DNA from: Citrobacter europaeus
GTDB taxonomy: Bacteria; Pseudomonadota; Gammaproteobacteria; Enterobacterales; Enterobacteriaceae
DNA length: 64,000 nucleotides
Assembly: GCA_020099315.1 (NCBI GenBank)
Contig: CP083650.1
Location: 930,001-994,000, forward strand
Direction of reading: 5' to 3'
Shown here piece after piece: positions 59,082-64,000 of the stretch. A program made the translations under genes and the position numbers. Below the pieces are notes generated by a model that saw only the letters and a program-made list of their open reading frames with translations, had not been told where the DNA came from and ran no database searches. Within the stretch, counting starts at the first letter, position 1. Each line of letters begins with the position of its first letter.

Positions 59082-60156
59082 TTGGTGTGAGCTGAGAAAC
59101 TTGCCGTGCCAGCTGGATCAGTGAATCTGCCAGCGCCTGGGGAGAGGTGGTTTGGGTATCGGGTGGCAGAACCGTTTTGCGCTTAACCAGGGTTACGGGC
59201 AGCAGTTGGTTGCCCACGGTCGATTCGCCACGGGGAAGTTGCAGAAGCCTGTCGACGCTGGTTTCACCCAATAACGGAAAATCTTGCCTGATGGTGGTCA
59301 GCGGTGGAATGTAGCAGGCGCTGTCCTCAGTGTCATCGTAGCCGATCACTGAGATATCCACCGCCACCCGCAGACCAAACTCGCTGATTGCCCGCATCGC
59401 GCCCAGCGCCATCTGATCGTTCGCGACCAGCATGGCAGTGGGGAGGTTACCGTCATTAAGCATATGCAGCGTTTGCTGAAAACCAGACATCGCGCTCCAG
59501 TCGCCTTCCAGCTCCGCGGTGGGTTGCAGCTGGTAGTGCGCCAGATATTTGTGCCACCCCGCATGCCGAAGCCTTGCCGAAACCGAAGTGTGTGGCCCGC
59601 TCAGCAGGGCGATCCGTTGATGTCCGTGCTGCACCAGATGCTCAACACCGAGGCGCGCGCCGTCGTCATGGGAGAAAATCACGCTGTTAATTGGCGTCTG
59701 GTCAGAGACATCAAGAAACAGCACCGGCACCGTACCGCAGGCGGCAGCCACGGCAATGGCGTCTTCTTCATCCAGTGGATAGTTGATGATAAGCCCGGTT
59801 ACGCGTTGAGAAAGCAGGTTATGAACCGCGGCTTTGCATGCCTCAACGCCGCTGCGCTCGACCATGGCGATCACCACGCTGGCACCCGACTGGTCGGCGC
59901 GGGATTTTATGGCGGCAACGATTTGCGACGGGGCATGCAGGGCAAGGTTCGCCGTCACGACGCCAATCAGCGGCGTCTGTTTTCCCGCCAACTGTTGTGC
60001 GACGCGGTTAGGGATGTAATTGAGCTCCGCCATCGCGGCCTCAACTTTCTGTCGGGTTTTTGCGGAAACGTGGCTGGCCTGATTCACGACGCGCGAGACG
60101 GTCTGGTAAGAGACTCCTGCATGGTCTGCCACATCGTATAGCGTTACCGGTTTCAC
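59074..60156 (-). CDS. lacI: lac repressor
   Basis: Tetrameric repressor of lacZYA, released by allolactose. The GTG start at 60156 gives 360 aa beginning MKPVTLYDVADHAGVSYQTVSRVVN, the same as E. coli including the unusual GTG. An ATG 18 bases upstream is in frame but not expected. It has a helix-turn-helix and hinge (NRVAQQLAGK), a core sugar-binding domain (IGYDDTEDSACYIPPLTTIRQDF) and a C-terminal leucine-rich tetramerisation helix (ALADSLIQLARQVSQL). Same strand as lacZ and directly upstream, as in E. coli. Confidence 0.96.
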   Translation of the reverse strand: MKPVTLYDVADHAGVSYQTVSRVVNQASHVSAKTRQKVEAAMAELNYIPNRVAQQLAGKQTPLIGVVTANLALHAPSQIVAAIKSRADQSGASVVIAMVERSGVEACKAAVHNLLSQRVTGLIINYPLDEEDAIAVAAACGTVPVLFLDVSDQTPINSVIFSHDDGARLGVEHLVQHGHQRIALLSGPHTSVSARLRHAGWHKYLAHYQLQPTAELEGDWSAMSGFQQTLHMLNDGNLPTAMLVANDQMALGAMRAISEFGLRVAVDISVIGYDDTEDSACYIPPLTTIRQDFPLLGETSVDRLLQLPRGESTVGNQLLPVTLVKRKTVLPPDTQTTSPQALADSLIQLARQVSQLTPKL

Positions 60157-60320
60157 GTTTATCACCCCTTTCATGACGTTATCTGCGCGCTATGATGCCA
60201 CAGCGGGACGGTTTTGGGGGATTTGCGCATGGGTTCTGCGAGGCGCATTCCAGGGTTGCGCCTCGTGTGCTGGAGGATTTATCGTCGTTGTGCTTAACAG
60301 AATAAAAAAGTGAGGACATT

Positions 60321-60929
60321 GTGAGCGATTCTGCGGCAAATAATATTCTGTCCATCTACCGACGCCATGCGGATGCCTTTGCCAGTCAGCGCTCACGCGC
60401 CCTGTTCGAGAAAAGCTGGCTGGATAAGTTCATCACCGTGATGGGCGGGCAGGGCAGCATTGTGGATATTGGCTGCGGCAACGGTCAGCCGATTGCCGGT
60501 TATTTTATCCAGCAAGGCTTTCAGCTTACGGGCATTGATGGTTCTCAGGCGATGCTGGCCCGCGCCCGGCACTCATTTCCCGCACAGCGCTGGCTGGAGC
60601 AAGATATGCGCGAGCTGGTGCTTAACGAGACGTTCGACGGCCTGATCGCCTGGGACAGCTTTTTCCATCTAACCCAGCAGGACCAGCAAAAGATGTTCCC
60701 GATCTTTGACCGCCTCAGCCATCCCGGTAGCGCGCTGATGTTTACCAGCGGTACGGACAACGGCATTGCCATGGGGCAATTTGAGGGCGAGCCGCTGTTT
60801 CACGCCAGCCTCGCGCCGGACGAATACCGCGCATTGCTGTCAGCGTATGGCTTTGCGGTGGTCGAGATGATGATGGAAGATCCGCATTGCGCCGGACATA
60901 CCATCTGGCTGGCGCAAAAAACAGGCTAA
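60321..60929 (+). CDS. SAM-dependent methyltransferase
   Basis: A 202-aa class I methyltransferase of unknown substrate. SAM-binding motif I is SIVDIGCGNGQPIAGYF near residue 50, followed by LTGIDGSQAMLARAR (acidic residue after strand 2), LEQDMREL and FDGLIAWDSFFHL. GTG start with GTGAGGAC upstream. It is divergent from lacI; E. coli has the mhp genes at this place. Confidence 0.85.
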   Translation: MSDSAANNILSIYRRHADAFASQRSRALFEKSWLDKFITVMGGQGSIVDIGCGNGQPIAGYFIQQGFQLTGIDGSQAMLARARHSFPAQRWLEQDMRELVLNETFDGLIAWDSFFHLTQQDQQKMFPIFDRLSHPGSALMFTSGTDNGIAMGQFEGEPLFHASLAPDEYRALLSAYGFAVVEMMMEDPHCAGHTIWLAQKTG

Positions 60930-60964
60930 ATCTCAAAGTATTATTCTGAAGTGTTTTTTTAAAT

Positions 60965-61540
60965 CTACCGGAACTTGAGGGCTAGTAGGTTGTTTATTGT
61001 TTTATCCAGCGCTGATCCTTTTATTGGAGGGCATATTTCAGCATACTCTTTTACGTATTTCTGGCATGTGTTGACGACTTCTGGCTGGGGGAAAAAATAT
61101 GCGGCGACTGAGAAATGGGAAAAAATTATTGAATAGAAAATAATGCCAAGCCCCTGCGTCAAATATTCAACATCTTTGATACGCTCTGTTCCACAAACTG
61201 AGGGGATTTTTTTTATAACAGTGTCGTATCTGTCACGAAATTGTTCGTTAATAGTAGGGCAGGTTTCAGGGGAGGAACTGTTAAATGCCGCTATATCTAT
61301 TTGCGCTGAGTAATCTTTCCCTTCTATTTTGGTTAGGACCATTAAAACAAAAGGTATGATTGTTAGAATAATTGAGGTGGTTGCTAAAAAAAGTTGGTAT
61401 TGACTGTATTCATCGGAACGAAATTTATTGATGGTATAAATAGACAAGAAAAAACTCAGGGTTGCAATAAAACCATTGAACATGGCCAGAGTAAGGAAGA
61501 AAAGAACGATCGCGGAAGGCTTAATTATACTGATATTCAT
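60965..61540 (-). CDS. hypothetical membrane protein
   Basis: A 191-aa AT-rich gene. Three hydrophobic segments are seen: residues ~10-32 (IVLFFLTLAMFNGFIATLSFFLSI), ~48-68 (QLFLATTSIILTIIPFVLMVL) and ~128-150 (GLGIIFYSIIFSHFSVAAYFF). Between the last two lies a soluble loop with two cysteines, and the C-terminal tail has CQKYVKEYAEIC. I do not recognise a family. The low GC content and location beside cdiBA suggest foreign DNA; small membrane proteins next to cdi loci can be orphan immunity genes, but nothing here proves that. Confidence 0.6.
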   Translation of the reverse strand: MNISIIKPSAIVLFFLTLAMFNGFIATLSFFLSIYTINKFRSDEYSQYQLFLATTSIILTIIPFVLMVLTKIEGKDYSAQIDIAAFNSSSPETCPTINEQFRDRYDTVIKKIPSVCGTERIKDVEYLTQGLGIIFYSIIFSHFSVAAYFFPQPEVVNTCQKYVKEYAEICPPIKGSALDKTINNLLALKFR

Positions 61541-61912
61541 TTTTAATTATTCCATGTCTTTCAATACTATTACTTTACGACAATTAAGTTAAGCGATAAT
61601 AGTACAATTTCCAGGTATTGCGTATTCCTCTTATTTAGTTTCAGGGGAGGGGGGACTTTTGGCACGATGCGTGTGGTGTCATCCTGGAGCGTTGTCCAGA
61701 AGATGAATGTGGGCAATTGGGCGACTAGCGATGGGATTGGGCCAACAGAATAAGAATAATTTAATTTAAAGTTATAAAAAATCCTAAAATGCAATAGGAA
61801 TGAAGTGAAACAGCACTTAATGTCTTTACTTTTGTTTACATTTTGTGCTTTTTTAAAACAGTCGACTGTGCTTTGCAGTCAAGTTCGCTTTCGTACTTTT
61901 TGGGGGGGTGGG

Positions 61913-63592
61913 GTGAAGTTCAGGGATGAAAGAAAGTTGGCATTACTGATTGGGATGTTAATTTTGCCGTTCACAACTGTTTCTGCCGCACCACTCTCTC
62001 CTGCGGATCGTAATACCATTCAGCAGCAACAGCAGCAGCTACTTAATGAAAACCAGCGTCAGCGTGAAGAGCTGGAGCGTAGCGTTACGTTGCCTGAAAC
62101 CGTAACGCCGAAAACACCAGCCCGGGCTGAAGGGCCGTGTTTTATGATTTCGCGCATTGATATTGACGGCGCAACGAAGTTGTCCGCCGCTGCCTCGGCA
62201 AAGCTTATCGCGCCGTGGGTGAATCAATGCCTGGATATTCCCCGGCTGACGGAACTGACAAATGCAATTTCCGACTGGTATATCAGTCGAGGCTATATCA
62301 CCAGTCGTGCCTTTTTAACCGAACAGGATCTCTCATCCGGGGTGCTGCATATCGCGGTGCTTGAGGGGAAATTGCAGCAAATACGTCTGGAAGGCGTCCC
62401 ATCGCGCACTCTGCTGATGACTTTTCCCGGAATGGAAGGAAAAATTCTCAATCTGCGTGACATTGAACAGGGGATGGAGCAGTTGAACCGCGTTCGCCAG
62501 ACTCCGGTGGAAATTGAAATTTTGCCGGGCAGTCAGCAAGGGTTCTCAATAGTTAACCTCACCGCCACGCCAGAATTTCCACTCAATGGTTCAGTAAGTT
62601 TTGATAACAGCGGGCAAAAGAGCACCGGAACCGGGCAACTCAGTGGTGCATTATTTTTCAATAATATGCTCGGCCTGGCAGATAAATGGTTTATCAGCGG
62701 CGGACGCAGCAGCGATTTTTCCAGTAGCAAAGATGCGCAGAACTTTGCAGCCGGTGTGAGTATTCCTTATGGCTACGGACTGCTTGATTACAGCTACAGC
62801 TGGAGTAACTACCTCAGCACTATTGATAACAATGGTTATGCCTGGCGTTCCACTGGTGATAGCGAAACCCATCGGTTGAACGGATCCTGGGTTTTGTTTC
62901 GCAATGGTGATGTCAAGACCGCTGCATCGCTGGGTCTCACGCATCGAATTAACCGTAACAGATTGAATGATGTCCTGCTGGAAACCAGTAGCCGCAAGCT
63001 TTCCAGCGTTTCGCTGGGCATCAACCATACGCAAAAAATTGCTTCTGGCGTTGCGACGTTTAACCCTTCATTCACCCAGGGCGTGCCGTGGTTTGGCGCA
63101 GAGGATGACAACGATAAACAGGGGGATGTGCCAAGGGCGGAATTTCGCAAATGGAGCGTCAATGGCAGTTTTCAGCGCCCGTTGGCAGAAAGACTGTGGT
63201 GGCTTAGCAGCGTCTATTTTCAATGGTCTGTGGACCGACTCTACGGCAGTGAACGCCTGACGCTGGGCGGAGAAACCTCCGTTCGCGGTTTTAAAGAACA
63301 ATACATTTCTGGAGATAACGGCGGCTACTGGCGCAACGAAGTGAATTATTCGCTGTTTACGCTGCCGGTATTCGGACAGATTGGCGCGATGGCGGCATTC
63401 GACGGCGGCTGGCTGAAACAGGATAGCGTTGACAGGTATGCCTCCGGCACGTTGTGGGGGGCTGCGCTGGGATTAACCAGTTCAGGTCGCTGGTTTTCCA
63501 CTCAGTTTACCGTAGGAACGCCAGTTAACTATCCGGACTGGCTGGCCCCGGATCATCTCAATGTGTATTACCGCGTTGCGGTGGCATTTTAA
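61913..63592 (+). CDS. cdiB: CdiB-type two-partner secretion outer-membrane transporter
   Basis: Omp85-superfamily (TpsB/FhaC) barrel that exports CdiA. From the GTG at 61913 the protein has 559 aa: signal peptide (LALLIGMLILPFTTVSAA), plug helix region rich in Gln/Glu, two POTRA domains (FMISRIDIDGATKLS; VLHIAVLEGKLQQIRLEG), then a 16-strand barrel with the lid-loop motif ETSVRGFKEQY and a final NVYYRVAVAF. A GTG at 61805 is in frame but would place 36 odd residues before the signal peptide; the G-rich stretch before 61913 serves as ribosome-binding site. It is 12 bases upstream of cdiA. Confidence 0.88.
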   Translation: MKFRDERKLALLIGMLILPFTTVSAAPLSPADRNTIQQQQQQLLNENQRQREELERSVTLPETVTPKTPARAEGPCFMISRIDIDGATKLSAAASAKLIAPWVNQCLDIPRLTELTNAISDWYISRGYITSRAFLTEQDLSSGVLHIAVLEGKLQQIRLEGVPSRTLLMTFPGMEGKILNLRDIEQGMEQLNRVRQTPVEIEILPGSQQGFSIVNLTATPEFPLNGSVSFDNSGQKSTGTGQLSGALFFNNMLGLADKWFISGGRSSDFSSSKDAQNFAAGVSIPYGYGLLDYSYSWSNYLSTIDNNGYAWRSTGDSETHRLNGSWVLFRNGDVKTAASLGLTHRINRNRLNDVLLETSSRKLSSVSLGINHTQKIASGVATFNPSFTQGVPWFGAEDDNDKQGDVPRAEFRKWSVNGSFQRPLAERLWWLSSVYFQWSVDRLYGSERLTLGGETSVRGFKEQYISGDNGGYWRNEVNYSLFTLPVFGQIGAMAAFDGGWLKQDSVDRYASGTLWGAALGLTSSGRWFSTQFTVGTPVNYPDWLAPDHLNVYYRVAVAF

Positions 63593-63604
63593 GGAACAAG
63601 GGTG

Positions 63605-64000
63605 ATGAAAAAGGATCCGGTTCGTTTTTCCCAGCGTTTGCTAAGCGGCATGTTGAGTTTCCTGCTGGCTACCCAACCACTGCTTCCGGCGATGGCTGCC
63701 GTCATCACGCCTGAAGGCAATACGCAGATGGATAAAGCCGCCAATGGTGTTCCGGTGGTGAATATTGCCACGCCGAACCAGTCCGGGATTTCACACAATA
63801 AATATAACGACTACAACGTGGGAAAAGAGGGGCTGATCCTTAACAACGCGACCGGGCAATTTACCCAAACTCAGCTCGGCGGCATTATCCAGAATAACCC
63901 AAACCTACAGCCAGGAAAGGAAGCTTCAGGGATCATCAACGAAGTTACCGGCGCTAACCGTTCGCAACTGCAGGGCTATACCGAAGTTGCGGGGAAAGCC
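63605..64000 (+). CDS. cdiA: CdiA contact-dependent inhibition toxin, N-terminal part (runs off the window)
   Basis: The first 132 residues of a large exported filamentous toxin. Signal region SQRLLSGMLSFLLATQPLLPAMAAVITPEG, then the TPS haemagglutination-activity domain: MDKAANGVPVVNIATPN, SGISHNKYNDYNVGKEGLILNN, LGGIIQNNPNL, GIINEVTGANRSQLQGYTEVAGKA. This is nearly the E. coli CdiA N-terminus, including the NPNL motif. The toxin tip and immunity gene lie beyond the right edge. The ATG at 63605 is used; GTG at 63602 is adjacent. Confidence 0.9.
   Translation, partial: MKKDPVRFSQRLLSGMLSFLLATQPLLPAMAAVITPEGNTQMDKAANGVPVVNIATPNQSGISHNKYNDYNVGKEGLILNNATGQFTQTQLGGIIQNNPNLQPGKEASGIINEVTGANRSQLQGYTEVAGKA

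Noticed and set aside
59464..60141. 225-codon plus-strand frame inside lacI
   Set aside because: Complementary to an intact lacI; a known type of artefact in this gene.
1..64000. CRISPR array, rRNA genes, intact insertion sequence or intact prophage
   Set aside because: No regularly spaced repeats, no rRNA sequence and no complete transposase or integrase was seen; only fossils near thrW.

Overview
The window looks like chromosome of an Enterobacteriaceae species close to Escherichia and Salmonella, most likely a Citrobacter. The lac, puu, prp and foxA products read as near-complete homologues of the E. coli or Salmonella proteins, and the order yahN-yahO-prpR-prpBCDE-lacAYZI matches the E. 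coli backbone. foxA/foxR in the same neighbourhood is a Salmonella-like trait. The codBA and cyn genes that sit between prp and lac in E. coli K-12 are absent. A small toxin-antitoxin module and REP elements occupy that position instead.

Layout. 0-2 kb: a PdeL-like HTH-EAL phosphodiesterase, an isoprenylcysteine methyltransferase-like membrane protein, and tRNA-Thr(CGT) thrW. 2.1-7.6 kb: an AT-rich island starting at the 3' end of thrW. It holds a fossil integrase, a P-loop kinase, a second glpT-glpQ pair, and fossils of yjhX and a VOC/glyoxalase gene. 7.7-16.6 kb: an enlarged sucrose (csc) locus, with cscR divergent from cscB-cscA-OmpG-like porin-exported GH32 enzyme-second OmpG-like porin-fructokinase. 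This is the most unusual system in the window. It looks like a complete outer-membrane-to-cytoplasm route for a fructose-containing oligosaccharide. 16.7-19.7 kb: a MocR regulator with two GNAT acetyltransferases nearby. 19.8-27.5 kb: the putrescine (puu) locus, with puuD-R-C-B divergent from puuA-puuP. puuE is missing from its usual place, and a possible leader ORF overlaps puuP. 27.6-31.4 kb: a permuted NlpC/P60-like hydrolase, a DJ-1/PfpI protein, yjhP, and yjhX/topAI without yjhQ, followed by a 1.3 kb gene-poor, AT-rich stretch with a candidate small RNA. 31.4-34.0 kb: a PepT-like peptidase coupled to a DcuC-family carrier. 34.3-37.2 kb: two hypotheticals and a chemoreceptor with a FliA-type promoter. 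37.3-41.2 kb: foxR, foxA and a lipoprotein. 41.3-44.8 kb: yccM, a globin-coupled diguanylate cyclase, and yahN. 45-52.8 kb: yahO, prpR and the sigma54-dependent prpBCDE operon for propionate. 52.8-60.2 kb: a YceK-like lipoprotein, a Phd/ParE-type module, then the lac operon with all three operators recognisable. 60.3-64 kb: a methyltransferase, an AT-rich membrane protein, and the start of a cdiB-cdiA contact-dependent inhibition locus that runs off the right edge.

Much of the window is about catabolic choice: sucrose/fructan, putrescine, peptides, glycerophosphodiesters, propionate and lactose. Each system has its own local regulator or recognisable control sites. All family assignments come from reading the translated sequence and recalled family features; no database search was run.
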